A stretch of DNA of 7,873 nt, taken from assembly GCA_014381035.1 (NCBI GenBank), contig JACMIS010000452.1, positions 1 to 7,873 on the forward strand, read 5' to 3'. This document shows, piece after piece, positions 1 to 7,683 of the stretch. The DNA comes from Armatimonadota bacterium (GTDB taxonomy: Bacteria > Armatimonadota > Armatimonadia > Armatimonadales > Armatimonadaceae). The position numbers and the translations under genes were made by a program. The notes below the pieces were generated by a model. The model was not told the DNA's origin. It saw only the letters and a program-made list of their open reading frames with translations, and ran no database searches. Each line of letters begins with the position of its first letter. Position 1 is the stretch's first letter.

Positions 1-25
1 AACCCGGCAAACATCATACTTAAAA

Positions 26-64
26 CCCTCTGTGTCCTTCTTTAACTTTGTGAACTTTGTGGTG
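26..64. repeat. Dispersed-type intergenic repeat with a 9-bp tandem
   Basis: AACTTTGTG occurs twice in tandem (44-52 and 53-61), preceded by the related CTCTGTGTCC. On the minus strand it reads as CACAAAGTTCACAAAGTT followed by a purine-rich 'GGACACAGAGGG'. From memory, short 'CACAGAG / CACAAAG' stretches like this recur between genes in several environmental bacterial phyla; only one copy is visible here, so its dispersed nature is inferred. It holds the stop codon (42-44) and the last residues of the tyrosine phosphatase gene. No hairpin or T-run is visible, so I do not call it a terminator. Confidence 0.5.
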
Positions 65-548
65 GAATCCCGTACTCCGTGCGGATAGCGGATAGCAAGC
101 CGTCGCACCCCGCATTCACCAACTGGTAAACGCCCTCGAACCCGCCGGTGTAATACGGGTCCGGCACTTCGGAGACGCCGGTGTGAGGCGCGAATCCCAG
201 CAAGGGGACAATTTTACCGCGTACCGGTCCGAGGGCTTGCACATCGCTCCGGTTCATTTCGTCCATGGTCACGACAAAATCATACGTGTTCAGATCCTCA
301 CACGTGATTTGTCGTGCCTTCTGACCGGCGTAGGAGATTCCGTACTTGTCCAGAAGGGAACGTGTTCCGTGATGGGGTGGTTCGCCCGCGTGCCATCCCC
401 CCGTCCCCGCGCTGTCTATCTTGATTCGATGTTCCAGACCCGCCGCAGTCACTTTGGCGCGGAAAACCGCCTCCGCCATCGGCGACCGGCAAATATTCCC
501 CAGACACACAAACAGAACCTGTATCGTCTCATTTTCAATATTTGGCAT
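42..548 (-). CDS. Low-molecular-weight protein tyrosine phosphatase
   Basis: A cytoplasmic phosphatase expected to remove phosphate from protein tyrosine. The 168-residue protein starts with a short tail, then the catalytic P-loop VCLGNICRS: nucleophile Cys15 and Arg21 form the CX5R signature, with Ser22 after it. Asp130 in the VPDPYYTGG loop is the expected general acid, and SAGTGGW at 46-52 matches the family core. The length is near the usual 150-160 residues plus a short extension. The last residues (PPQSSQS) are encoded by the left-edge repeat and lie beyond the normal fold. ATG at 548 is the only ordinary start codon before the P-loop. It has no visible Shine-Dalgarno sequence and sits 9 bases from an inverted-repeat arm. 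The gene follows the LysR gene on the same strand, but the hairpin may separate their transcripts. The family also includes arsenate reductases; the DPYY loop and length favour a phosphatase. The substrate is unknown. Confidence 0.93.
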   Translation of the reverse strand: MPNIENETIQVLFVCLGNICRSPMAEAVFRAKVTAAGLEHRIKIDSAGTGGWHAGEPPHHGTRSLLDKYGISYAGQKARQITCEDLNTYDFVVTMDEMNRSDVQALGPVRGKIVPLLGFAPHTGVSEVPDPYYTGGFEGVYQLVNAGCDGLLSAIRTEYGIPPQSSQS

Positions 549-557
549 GAAACGATT

Positions 558-667
558 GTACCTAAGTTAGGGGGTAGGGAGTAGGGAACCGTCCAGAAGG
601 GGTAACGGCAAACGTATCACAATCGGTACCCGACTGTCCCCTATTCCCTACCCCCTAACTTAGGTAC
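558..667. repeat. Long inverted repeat between the LysR and phosphatase genes
   Basis: Arms at 558-586 and 639-667 are reverse complements over 29 bases, with one G/T mismatch (581 against 644). They enclose a loop of about 52 bases. The arm core is G-run rich (GGGGGTAGGGAGTAGGG on the plus strand). CGATTG flanks both sides (553-558 and 671-676), which could be a target duplication but could equally be chance at six bases. The right arm holds the last codons and stop of the LysR gene; the left arm ends 9 bases before the phosphatase ATG. There is no T-run after the hairpin, so it is not a classical Rho-independent terminator. It could be a small non-autonomous element or a dispersed intergenic repeat that folds in RNA. 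Confidence 0.8.
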
Positions 668-1564
668 TTCCGATTGCAGCAAGGCGATAAATCGGCGCAG
701 GGGAGCGGTGAGGTATTTATCGCGCCGGTACACCAGTTCTATGCGGCGACCCGATGTTTGCGGGATAACCGCGAGTGGTAGAGTTGCGAGGGTTCCGGCG
801 GTCACTTCGGTGCGTACCGCGAGTTCCGGCAGTAGCGAGAAACCCAGACCAGCGGCGATCATGCGCTTGATCGCTTCTACGTTATCGAGTTCCATCGCCG
901 GGAACACCGTGCTACCGAAAACCGCTTCGGCATACTGGCGCAGGTTTGTTCCGGACTCCATCAACAGGATCGGCAAGTCGCTGGAAAGGAGTGTCGCGGC
1001 GTCAATCGACCGTTGTGTCGCCAGTAGGTGTAACGGCGGCAGGACGACGCAGGTATCGAGCCCGGCGAGAGGGAGCACTGTCATTGCTCCATCACTGCTG
1101 GAAGCGTCATCGTCCGGTCCGCTCGTCACCAATCCGACATCGGCGGCACCGTTGCGCACTCGGGTTCGGATGCGTGCCGAAATGCCGGTGTGAATCGCGA
1201 TCTCCACCGCCGGGTGCGCGTGCCGAAATCGGGCGAGGAGCGGGGGCAACAGATAGGTTGCCAGCGTGCTGCTGGCACCGACGGACAACCGACCTGCCGA
1301 CCCCGTTTCGATATCTGATACCGCAGCCTTCGCTTCCTCCGTGAGTTGGAGTACGCGCTCCGCGTAGCGAAGCAGGGTCTCACCGGACGGAGTGAGTTGC
1401 ACACTGCGTCCCAACCGGTCGAACAATCGCGTTCGCAATTCGGTCTCAAGCGCGGCGACTGAACGTGTTACTGCGGGTTGTGTCAGGTGCAGACGGTGTG
1501 AGGCGCGGGTAAAAGACCGTTCACGGGCAACAGCGGCGAACGCTTCCAATTGGTGCAGTTCCAC
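641..1564 (-). CDS. LysR-family transcriptional regulator
   Basis: A DNA-binding regulator that normally works as a tetramer and responds to a small effector. Residues 1-60 form the winged helix-turn-helix: MELHQLEAFAAVARERSFTR opens the family pattern, LTQPAVTRSVAALE is the recognition region, and LFDRLGRSVQLTPSG is the wing. A linker helix follows (about 61-88), then the two-lobe substrate-binding domain (about 90-298), with typical AADVGLV and GLGFSLLPELAV segments. At 307 residues the length is normal. The start is GTG at 1564, chosen because the protein then begins exactly where family members do; no strong ribosome site is seen. The last eight residues (VPKLGGRE) and stop come from the inverted repeat, so the native end was probably near LLQSE. 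It lies 18 bases after the membrane-protein gene and is probably cotranscribed with it. LysR proteins usually control nearby or divergent genes, but no divergent partner exists here. The effector cannot be named. Confidence 0.92.
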   Translation of the reverse strand: MELHQLEAFAAVARERSFTRASHRLHLTQPAVTRSVAALETELRTRLFDRLGRSVQLTPSGETLLRYAERVLQLTEEAKAAVSDIETGSAGRLSVGASSTLATYLLPPLLARFRHAHPAVEIAIHTGISARIRTRVRNGAADVGLVTSGPDDDASSSDGAMTVLPLAGLDTCVVLPPLHLLATQRSIDAATLLSSDLPILLMESGTNLRQYAEAVFGSTVFPAMELDNVEAIKRMIAAGLGFSLLPELAVRTEVTAGTLATLPLAVIPQTSGRRIELVYRRDKYLTAPLRRFIALLQSEVPKLGGRE

Positions 1565-1582
1565 GAAGGCAATATATCCCGC

Positions 1583-2233
1583 CTACGGTGTGACGGCTCC
1601 CCATATGATTAGTCCGATGACACTCACAACAATCAAACCGATGATTATCCACACGGTGAGTGTCGTCGGATCGCCAATCTTACTCTCAAGCACCTTGTCC
1701 GGTGCGTGGGTGCGAACGGAGCGCAGAAAATCCTCCAGATAACCGTCTTTCATTTTCAAACCGAGAGCGTGCCGCGTTTTGGGTTTCTCGGGGAGACGAT
1801 AAAGGATGCAAACGCGTTTTTTGCGCGATTCGACAAGGATGACATCGATGTCATTCCATGTCAATCTATCCGTCTGATCACGGCGAATCGCATACTCCAG
1901 AATCAGATACGCAATCAGCCAGCCGCCGCGAAGTAAAAGACAAACCAGCAAGATAGGAATGCGTATGTGCGCGGGCAGAACCGCCTTGCCAGTGAGCGTA
2001 CAACCCCCCGCATCCAGAATGACCTGCCCGGTTCGATAATCCGACAGGGAGTCTTTCCACGTTTGACGCCCCGGACTCAGCACCATAGGGAACGTAGCGG
2101 ACTCCCCTGCCCACGCCTGACGTAAAAACGGCGCATTGCTCTGCGCACCGCCGAGAACTGGCAATGGTGGCGGCGGGATCGGTTGCGGAGACGGATCGTT
2201 ATTTTGACCAGATAAAGGCGAAAGTTCTTCCAT
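1583..2233 (-). CDS. Membrane protein of unknown function, two membrane segments
   Basis: I do not recognise the family. The 216-residue protein has a proline-rich N-terminus (PQPIPPPPLPVL, about 16-27), a polar stretch, a hydrophobic segment at about 92-113 (IPILLVCLLLRGGWLIAYLIL), a soluble middle of about 75 residues, and a second hydrophobic segment at about 192-214 close to the C-terminus. The middle part (TDRLTWNDIDVILVESRKKR, then a short strand and a helix ending YLEDFLRSVRTH) recalls small PH-like domains of bacterial membrane proteins; this is a weak impression from the strand/helix pattern. The start is ATG at 2233; AGGA lies upstream at a rather long spacing. It follows the DUF1989 gene by 48 bases, where a possible promoter lies, and precedes the LysR gene by 18 bases. 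It may be the third gene of a longer operon or the first of its own unit. Confidence 0.75.
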   Translation of the reverse strand: MEELSPLSGQNNDPSPQPIPPPPLPVLGGAQSNAPFLRQAWAGESATFPMVLSPGRQTWKDSLSDYRTGQVILDAGGCTLTGKAVLPAHIRIPILLVCLLLRGGWLIAYLILEYAIRRDQTDRLTWNDIDVILVESRKKRVCILYRLPEKPKTRHALGLKMKDGYLEDFLRSVRTHAPDKVLESKIGDPTTLTVWIIIGLIVVSVIGLIIWGAVTP

Positions 2234-2255
2234 GAAAGCGGAGGTTCCTGCGCCT

Positions 2256-2284
2256 ATTGTACGATTTCTGGCAATAAACGTCTA
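2256..2284 (-). promoter_or_regulatory. Possible sigma70-type promoter for the membrane-protein gene
   Basis: On the minus strand, TAGACG (2279-2284, 4 of 6 to TTGACA) and TACAAT (2256-2261, 5 of 6 to TATAAT) are separated by exactly 17 bases. The start would be near 2249, about 16 bases before the ATG at 2233. The -35 box overlaps the DUF1989 stop codon. If real, it would let the membrane-protein and LysR genes be transcribed apart from the enzyme pair. It is a motif match only. Confidence 0.35.
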
Positions 2285-2911
2285 CATCGGTTGCTCAAGG
2301 ATCGCATAATCAATCGGCTTGAATGCGTAGTTGTTGCTCATCTCAGCGGAGCACGCGGTCAAACCGATGACAAGGTCGCGCTCCGCTTGCAACTCGATGT
2401 AGTCGCCCGCTTTCGAAGTGGGCGGGAGTACCGCCAATTTCCCCGTTGCACCGTCCACGGTCACGTTCATAAACAGATTGAACGAAGTCGGGATTTCCTG
2501 TGGCTCGACGCCGAACGGGGCAAGGCTACGCCACAGGTTTTCGTAGCACGATGGATGGTACTCCGTGTTTTTGTAAATGATCGAGAATGTTTCCGGGGAG
2601 CAGGGGGTGAGCAGGAAATCATGACGCCCGCAGGTATCCGCAATGATTGTCAGTAGGGCACGGCTGTTTTGCGAGTACAGAACATGCCCCGTAGAAAGAT
2701 AGATCGTTTCCGCGTAGTCCAGCGTCCGACCCGACGACAGCCATTCCAACGGTCTTGCGACGCTGTCGCCGGTCTCGTTCGCCGCGAACGCCATGAGATC
2801 GGACACCTGCTCGCCCTGCGGATCGGAAACGCGCAAAATCTGCCCTTGCTTGAGCAAAAATCCCGTGCCGGTTTGTGGGGCGATCCGCCCCGCGAGTACT
2901 TCTTGGTTCAC
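2282..2911 (-). CDS. DUF1989 / urea carboxylase-associated family protein
   Basis: A 209-residue cytoplasmic protein of the DUF1989 family. Characterised members are subunits of carboxyguanidine deiminase, which acts after guanidine (formerly urea) carboxylase; many single-gene homologues have no known role. Family features seen: LKQGQILRVSDPQGEQVSDLMAF near the N-terminus (20-42), the GRHDFLLTPCSPE block (95-107), HPSCYENL (119-126), SFNLFMNV (143-150), KAGDYIELQAERDLVIGLTACS (167-188). Cys94, His97, Cys104, Cys122 and Cys187 are candidate metal or catalytic residues. The start is GTG at 2911, whose bases overlap the TGA of the upstream GntA-like gene (four shared bases), so translation is probably coupled. 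An ATG at 2930 lies in another frame. No carboxylase, allophanate hydrolase or second DUF1989 gene is present, which argues against the classical guanidine carboxylase route. The family call is firm; the reaction is not known. Confidence 0.88.
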   Translation of the reverse strand: MNQEVLAGRIAPQTGTGFLLKQGQILRVSDPQGEQVSDLMAFAANETGDSVARPLEWLSSGRTLDYAETIYLSTGHVLYSQNSRALLTIIADTCGRHDFLLTPCSPETFSIIYKNTEYHPSCYENLWRSLAPFGVEPQEIPTSFNLFMNVTVDGATGKLAVLPPTSKAGDYIELQAERDLVIGLTACSAEMSNNYAFKPIDYAILEQPM

Positions 2912-3744
2912 AGGATGTCGCCTCGCTCATTCGTCTCCGGTTCGTCGAGCGCGGACCCGGCTTTCGCGTGGAAGGGGCAACGCCAATCGCCTTCGACCTG
3001 GCGACCCGAATATTGCCGGGCGTCGCTGGAATCGCCGAAGTCCGCGAGGTTGGGGTTGATCGTACCCTGTAAGGCGGTGTCCCGCGAGCGCATCACATCC
3101 TGCATCCGTTCGTACTTTCCCGCCTCACGGAGTTGTTCGAATTGAAAATGAGCATTGAACACCAGCGTGGGGAACGGAAACCGCCGCGTGAAGCGGCTAC
3201 TTGCCGGGTGAAGACCGACCACGAAAAACGCCTGCCCGCCGAAACTCCATTCGAAATGCGGGCTTTCCGGGTCCGCACTGACGGTCGCGTCCCACTCGGA
3301 AACCGATGCGTCGTTGTTGTGCAGTTCCTGTAGTTGCGACCACAGTAGCCCTTCAAACGCCGCCTCATTCAACCCGGAGGGACCGGTGAACGTGGCAACG
3401 AACGTAAAAAATCCGTTCTCCTGCATTCGCTGTTGGTCATTGACAAAAAGATACAGATCGCGGGTAAGCAAAGCGGTCGCTTCCGGCGATGCCAGATTGT
3501 GCTGATAGGAACTGAACCGGTAATTATCCTTGTTAAACGCCGACTTCGCGGCGACACAGGTAAAGCGCGGGTTCAGGATCAAGGCGCGGAACGAGTCGTG
3601 AACAAACTCGGCAACCGGCTCGGGTGCCTCGGTCGGTGCGAGTGGGGAAATCAATTTTCCCGCATCATACGAGTAAAAAGTGCGAAAGTTCTGGTCCCCA
3701 TCAAATGAGACCTTATTCGTAATGGTCTCGGCGTTTGTTATCAT
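2908..3744 (-). CDS. YqcI/YcgG family protein, GntA-like N-hydroxylase
   Basis: A 278-residue protein of the YqcI/YcgG family. The named member is GntA, described as a heme-dependent hydroxylase of a guanidino nitrogen in guanitoxin biosynthesis; B. subtilis YqcI and YcgG are uncharacterised. The family pattern is complete: FTCVAAKSAFNKDNYRF (61-77), FEWSFGGQAFFVVGLHPASS (164-183), RRFPFPTLVFNAHFQFEQLR (187-206), ERMQDVMRSRDTALQGTINP (212-231) and RQYSGRQVEGDWRCPFH (243-259). His179 in GLHP and Cys256 in CPF are conserved-looking candidates for cofactor binding; this is my inference. No signal peptide or membrane segment is seen. The start is ATG at 3744, with no strong ribosome site. The gene heads a two-gene unit with the overlapping DUF1989 gene. 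No other guanitoxin genes are present, so I expect a different product or a catabolic role. I am sure of the family and unsure of the substrate. Confidence 0.87.
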   Translation of the reverse strand: MITNAETITNKVSFDGDQNFRTFYSYDAGKLISPLAPTEAPEPVAEFVHDSFRALILNPRFTCVAAKSAFNKDNYRFSSYQHNLASPEATALLTRDLYLFVNDQQRMQENGFFTFVATFTGPSGLNEAAFEGLLWSQLQELHNNDASVSEWDATVSADPESPHFEWSFGGQAFFVVGLHPASSRFTRRFPFPTLVFNAHFQFEQLREAGKYERMQDVMRSRDTALQGTINPNLADFGDSSDARQYSGRQVEGDWRCPFHAKAGSALDEPETNERGDIL

Positions 3745-3805
3745 GAGAATGCGATACCGTCATTTCTAAATCGAATTGGCGCGATACGAATTGACACGCC
3801 ATGAA

Positions 3806-3834
3806 ATTGTACCCGTTTAGCGATTGTGTAGAAA
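3806..3834 (-). promoter_or_regulatory. Possible promoter for the GntA-like/DUF1989 pair
   Basis: On the minus strand TACAAT (3806-3811, 5 of 6 to the -10 consensus) stands 17 bases from a poor -35 match, TTTCTA (3829-3834). Transcription would start near 3799 and leave a leader of about 55 bases before the ATG at 3744. The weak -35 box would fit an activator-dependent promoter, but this is only a motif match. Confidence 0.3.
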
Positions 3835-3870
3835 CAGACGATACCGAATAAAGAACGGGTTCGATTCCGC

Positions 3871-3899
3871 TTGACAACGGGTAACGCGCACGGTAGCAT
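3871..3899 (+). promoter_or_regulatory. Promoter of the tRNA-Arg / tRNA-Ser unit
   Basis: A perfect TTGACA -35 box (3871-3876), a 17-base spacer and TAGCAT (3894-3899, 4 of 6 to TATAAT). The predicted start is near 3906, about 35 bases before the mature 5' end of tRNA-Arg. The orientation and distance fit a tRNA promoter well. The weaker -10 box is offset by the perfect -35 box. Confidence 0.65.
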
Positions 3900-3940
3900 G
3901 ACACGGTTTTCAAGCAGAATCGCGCGGACGATTTCGTTGA

Positions 3941-4014
3941 CCCGCCTTAGCTCAGTTGGATAGAGCGGGCCCGTCCTAAGGGCAAGGTCGGGGGTTCGAG
4001 TCCCTCAGGCGGGA
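3941..4014 (+). tRNA. tRNA-Arg (anticodon CCT)
   Basis: Reads AGG codons. The cloverleaf is complete: acceptor CCCGCCT pairs with AGGCGGG, D stem GCTC/GAGC with loop AGTTGGATA, anticodon loop GTCCTAA with CCT at positions 34-36 and T33, variable loop AGGTC, T stem GGGGG/CCCTC with loop TTCGAGT, discriminator A. CCA is not encoded. Oddities: position 32 is G where a pyrimidine is usual, the top anticodon-stem pair is G27-A43, and the first pair is C1-G72. The remaining helices are intact, so it looks functional. Confidence 0.93.
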
Positions 4015-4097
4015 CTGTGGATTGGGTTGTTATGTGGGTCAGGTATTGGGATTCCCAAGAACCCAAAACCCGATCACCGAGCAACCTAACTCAACTT

Positions 4098-4183
4098 GGA
4101 GAGGTCGCATAGTGGTCTAGTGCGCTCGCCTCGAAAGCGAGTGTGGTGATGAGCCACCGCGAGTTCGAATCTCGCCCTCTCCG
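4098..4183 (+). tRNA. tRNA-Ser (anticodon CGA)
   Basis: Reads TCG codons. Acceptor GGAGAGG pairs with CCTCTCC, followed by discriminator G as expected for serine. The anticodon stem CTCGC/GCGAG encloses CTCGAAA, giving CGA. A long variable arm with the GGTG...CACC type stem marks a class II tRNA, and the T arm is GCGAG-TTCGAAT-CTCGC. CCA is not encoded. It lies 83 bases after tRNA-Arg with no promoter of its own that I can see, so the two are probably cotranscribed from the promoter at 3871. Confidence 0.95.
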
Positions 4184-4186
4184 TGA

Positions 4187-4246
4187 ACAAAGCGGGTGCG
4201 ATCATGTATGCATGATCGCACCCGCTTTGTGTTTTGTTCGGTTGTT
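4187..4246 (+). terminator. Strong hairpin terminator after tRNA-Ser
   Basis: A perfect 20-bp stem (4187-4206 with 4211-4230) closes a four-base loop, TATG. It is followed on the plus strand by the T-rich GTTTTGTTCGGTTGTTTTA. It begins four bases after the tRNA-Ser discriminator base. It also lies 17 bases beyond the stop of the converging HEAT gene. On that strand the stem ends in CTTTGT, so it may act in both directions, more weakly for the HEAT transcript. Confidence 0.85.
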
Positions 4247-5776
4247 TTATCCGCTGATTTTTGCCAATGCGTCGGTAGCGGCTTCCGCAGTCGCCGGATC
4301 AGACGACGACTTCAACGATTCCAAGACCGGCTTCGCCCGCATATCGCCGAGTTCACCCAGCGCGACCACCGCCCACCGCGCGCCGGGCTTGCCGGATTGC
4401 GCGGTCTGTGCGACGGTTTCATAGGACGGCAGACCGATTGCGGTCAGCGTCCGCACCGCGTAATATGCCGTGGTGTCCTCCGCATCGCCCAGTAAAGCCG
4501 CGACGGCGGGGACGGCGGGTGCCCCGAGGTTTACCAGAGCGCGTTGCGCCGCTTCCGCGACGGCACCGTTCTTATCACGCAGTGCCGCGACGAGCGGCGA
4601 AATGTCGGCGTCGGAGCGCGGCGTGGTGCTCGGTTTTGCCAGAATATCGCCGATTGCCGTCGCGGCGGCGGCGCGTACCCCGGCATCGGGATCGGAAATC
4701 GCCGTGGCGGCAAGATCGGTTTTTGTCATTCCCGAGGTGGCAAAAACCGCACGCGCACGGATCGATGCATCCGGTGAGGCGAGACCGCGTGAGATCGCGA
4801 TGCGTGCGGTCGCGTCGTTCGTTGCTGCGGCACGCGCCAGCCCCGACGCGGCGGCATCGGCAACCGCGAGGTCGAAGTCGGACAGTGCCGTCACCATCGC
4901 ATTATTTGCGTCCGTCGTGCCAAACGCCCCGAGGGTCACGGCGGCGGCGGCGCGGGCAGAAGCGTCTGTTTCCGGATTTATCAGCGCGGCGCGAAGAACC
5001 GGTTCGCCCACAGGGTCGGCGATGTTGGCAAGCGAAGTCAGCACCGCGCGCTGCACATTCGGGTCCGGGTCTTTTTCAAACGGCAGTACTGCTTCGGCGG
5101 CTTCCCGGACTTTGTATTTGCCCATGATCTCGATCAGTTGCAGTTTCGCCGCCGCCAGATCATCGGGCTTTTCCTTCAGTTTGTCGAGTTCGGCGGGAGC
5201 AAGGTATGGTGTCACGAGTCCGACAGTACCGGCACCGATCCCCGCCAGAATATCCCCGAGTGGCGCACGCAGGGCACTATCGCCGAGGCGGGCAGCCATC
5301 TCGGTCTGCATCTTCGCGCCGATGACTTTGAGAGCCTCGCGCGATTGGTCGCGGATCCCACCGTCTGCGTCCTTCGCGGCATCCAGAAGCAGGTCGGGAT
5401 ACAGCGTTCCCACCGATGCGACCGCCGCCTTCGCCGCGTCCCGCACCGGGTGCGTCTTCTCTTGCATGGATTCGGTGTCCGGGTCTTTCAGCATCTGCAA
5501 CATCTGCTTGAATGCCGCCGGGTCCTTCCCAGTCTTCGCCATCTCGGTAAGCGAACCAATCGCCGCAAGTCGCGTCTTCGGTGGCGCACCGCCCTGAAGC
5601 GCGTCGAAGAGGACATTTCGCGCCATGAGCTCGCGCACCCCGGCATCTGCCTGCGTTCCACCCTGCGCGACCTTGCCCAGCGAACCTCGGGTCTGGATAT
5701 TGCCGATAGCAAAATTGCCGATTCCCAGTACAAGTAGAGCAAGTAAGCCCCAACCGATATATTTACGTGGTGTCAT
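4247..5776 (-). CDS. Membrane-anchored HEAT-repeat protein
   Basis: A 509-residue protein with one N-terminal hydrophobic segment (about 8-26, GWGLLALLVLGIGNFAIGN) followed by about 480 residues of alpha-helical HEAT-like repeats. Repeat units are visible as 'D(P/A)..VR.AA..A(L/I)G' periods, for example DPDPNVQRAVLTSLANIADP (236-255), SDPDAGVRAAAATAIGDILA (361-380) and DKNGAVAEAAQRALVNLGAP (401-420). Such solenoids bind other proteins; no catalytic residues are seen. The segment has no obvious cleavage site and most likely anchors the solenoid at the membrane outside the cytoplasm, but topology cannot be settled here. ATG at 5776 has a good ribosome site (AAGGA, five to seven bases upstream). 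It lies 46 bases after the kinase gene and is probably cotranscribed, suggesting a scaffold or target of that kinase. It is very rich in alanine. Confidence 0.87.
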   Translation of the reverse strand: MTPRKYIGWGLLALLVLGIGNFAIGNIQTRGSLGKVAQGGTQADAGVRELMARNVLFDALQGGAPPKTRLAAIGSLTEMAKTGKDPAAFKQMLQMLKDPDTESMQEKTHPVRDAAKAAVASVGTLYPDLLLDAAKDADGGIRDQSREALKVIGAKMQTEMAARLGDSALRAPLGDILAGIGAGTVGLVTPYLAPAELDKLKEKPDDLAAAKLQLIEIMGKYKVREAAEAVLPFEKDPDPNVQRAVLTSLANIADPVGEPVLRAALINPETDASARAAAAVTLGAFGTTDANNAMVTALSDFDLAVADAAASGLARAAATNDATARIAISRGLASPDASIRARAVFATSGMTKTDLAATAISDPDAGVRAAAATAIGDILAKPSTTPRSDADISPLVAALRDKNGAVAEAAQRALVNLGAPAVPAVAALLGDAEDTTAYYAVRTLTAIGLPSYETVAQTAQSGKPGARWAVVALGELGDMRAKPVLESLKSSSDPATAEAATDALAKISG

Positions 5777-5822
5777 AGTTTTCCTTCATCATTGCGATAC
5801 AGGCAGCACTGCCGCGAAACGA

Positions 5823-7649
5823 TCAACGGACGGCGGCAAAGAAGCCTATCGCAAGTGCCCCGCCCGCAATAAGAACGGCTAACCATAGCCGCCATAAAAC
5901 ACGGGCAGTCACCGCCTGCAGTATCAGAAACGCCAGCGGGAGTGCGAGCAGGACAGCGTCCAAACCCGCGACCTGAAAACCCCGCGCATTGATGTTGGCG
6001 AACATCCCGCCGATGCAAAGCCCGCCGATGCTGATCGGAATGACCGGCAGGAGTCGTGCCAGCCACGACATCCGGGTGCCGACCGCGATCAGCAAAAGCA
6101 TCGCAGATAGCACACCAGCCGCCGCACCCGACACTAAAAGTAGCATCATGGGATCGGCATTACTCCGCACTCCGGGTTGCATCGTAGAAAGTACGGCGGC
6201 ACCCGTGGGTGAGACCGATAATGCCAGTGCGGGCCAGTACCACCAGCGAACCGCAGAATCGGTCTTATTCGTGCGCTTCGCCTCGTCCGGAACACGCTCT
6301 TGTTCGGAAGGAGCTGAATTACGGGACGTCAAATCCGCTTCCTGCTCGCGTTTTCGCTCCACGGGCGCAGTGCGTGGCGCGAAAAAGCGCGGCGCGACCA
6401 CAGTCCCTGATTCGGTCTCCGCCTGCTTCGGGCGTGGCGCGGGATCATCGCCCTGCGCCCGGTCCAGAAACTCTTTCAATAAGCGGTCCGCCGACTCCCC
6501 CTGATGCCCGCGCCGGAAAAGGTCGCCCGCGAGATCGCCGACATATACTTCGCCAATACCGCGCAAAAAGCCTTCAATACGACCGTCCAAAAGCGCACGG
6601 CGTGATTCGTCCCAGTTGCGGGCGGCGATGCGAAGCAGTTCATCAAGGGTGTAAACGATCTCGCCCGTGGAAGTGAACACGAACGCACCGCTGTTTGCCC
6701 CCGGAATCGGCGGTGCGAAAACCGGCATTTGTGCGGTTCGTTGCCTCAAGTCTTTGCCGAGGGAGGGAGGACCGATAATCGGAGGACCGGTTTGATTTTC
6801 TTGTTGATTAACGAGCGGTTGCGAGGAAGCGGGAGCCAACTGGGCGACGCTGATAATGGAGTCCATAAACTCTTGCGCAGAACCGAATCGCGCCTCTTTA
6901 TCTTTCGCCAATGCGCGAGACAGCACAGGGTTCCACTCTGACGTTAGCGCGGGATTGACTTCGGTCGCCGCGGGTGGCTCGTCCTGCTCCACCGCCCGTT
7001 TCCATGCAAACGGGTCTTTGATGCGTTGCACCGTGAACGGACGCCGACCGGTAAGCATCTCGTACAATAGAACGCCGACCGCCCAGAGGTCCGAGCGTCG
7101 GTCGCTTGATGCGTCCTCGGAAAAATCCTCCGGTGCCATATACGGATAGGTTCCGCCGCCGCCCGCCACCGAACCGGTGCCGAGTGCTTCCGCCAATCCG
7201 AAATCCGTGAGTTTAACCACGCCGTCATCGCCGAGAAGGATGTTGGCGGGCTTCACATCGCGGTGGATGATACGACGCTCGTGCGCGTAACCGAGCGCGT
7301 CCAGTACCGAAACGGCGATTCGTGCCGCCTCCTTCTCTGGCAACGGTTCCCCGGTTCGTTCCTTCAGAAGCGAGGCGAGATTACGCCCTCGCACCAACTC
7401 CATATCGAGCAGGATTACGTTGCCGGGCGCGACATCCACGGAGTGAATCCGGACAATGTGCGGGTGGCGCAGTCGGTCTAGAACCCGCGCTTCGTCTAAA
7501 AGCCGTTCCGTCTCCGGACCGTCGGCGCGGATCTCCTTCAGCGCGACCTGGCGGCGGAGCAGGGTGTCCCACGCGAGATAAACGACGCCGGAAGTGCCGT
7601 GTCCCAGCACATCCAGACGTTCATATTTACCGATGGTTCCTGCCGCCAC
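5823..7649 (-). CDS. Membrane-anchored Ser/Thr protein kinase (Hanks type)
   Basis: Transfers phosphate from ATP to Ser/Thr of target proteins. Residues 9 to about 270 are a complete kinase domain: glycine loop GHGTSGVVY (16-24), Lys38 in VALKEI, Glu53 of helix C, HRDVKPAN (129-136, Asp131 catalytic), DFG (149-151), APE (172-174), Asp187 in SDLWAVG. An RD kinase, so activation-loop control is likely. A proline-rich linker precedes a compact helical segment at 323-399 (VYTLDELLRIAARNWDESRR and following), then a charged linker and five membrane segments (about 470-490, 500-524, 530-550, 563-584, 586-606). The frame is open to an ATG at 7748, but that would overlap the upstream gene by 65 bases with an Arg-rich, unkinase-like stretch. 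I therefore choose GTG at 7649 with AAGGAAG upstream (608 residues). Gaps of 34 bases upstream and 46 downstream suggest an operon. Confidence 0.92.
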   Translation of the reverse strand: MAAGTIGKYERLDVLGHGTSGVVYLAWDTLLRRQVALKEIRADGPETERLLDEARVLDRLRHPHIVRIHSVDVAPGNVILLDMELVRGRNLASLLKERTGEPLPEKEAARIAVSVLDALGYAHERRIIHRDVKPANILLGDDGVVKLTDFGLAEALGTGSVAGGGGTYPYMAPEDFSEDASSDRRSDLWAVGVLLYEMLTGRRPFTVQRIKDPFAWKRAVEQDEPPAATEVNPALTSEWNPVLSRALAKDKEARFGSAQEFMDSIISVAQLAPASSQPLVNQQENQTGPPIIGPPSLGKDLRQRTAQMPVFAPPIPGANSGAFVFTSTGEIVYTLDELLRIAARNWDESRRALLDGRIEGFLRGIGEVYVGDLAGDLFRRGHQGESADRLLKEFLDRAQGDDPAPRPKQAETESGTVVAPRFFAPRTAPVERKREQEADLTSRNSAPSEQERVPDEAKRTNKTDSAVRWWYWPALALSVSPTGAAVLSTMQPGVRSNADPMMLLLVSGAAAGVLSAMLLLIAVGTRMSWLARLLPVIPISIGGLCIGGMFANINARGFQVAGLDAVLLALPLAFLILQAVTARVLWRLWLAVLIAGGALAIGFFAAVR

Positions 7650-7683
7650 TTTTCTTGTCGCTTCCTTTTCCTGATGCCTGAAT

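Larger units (their letters stand above)
3745..3940. other. Divergent intergenic region between GntA-like gene and tRNA-Arg
   Basis: This 196-base spacer separates the minus-strand GntA-like gene from the plus-strand tRNA pair. It is AT-richer than its surroundings and holds candidate promoters in both directions. GCGATAC occurs twice (3751-3757 and 3781-3787), with CGAATTG also repeated nearby; these short repeats could be regulator contact points or chance. No convincing small gene is seen: a 66-codon frame here overlaps the GntA-like start and lacks coding character. Confidence 0.5.
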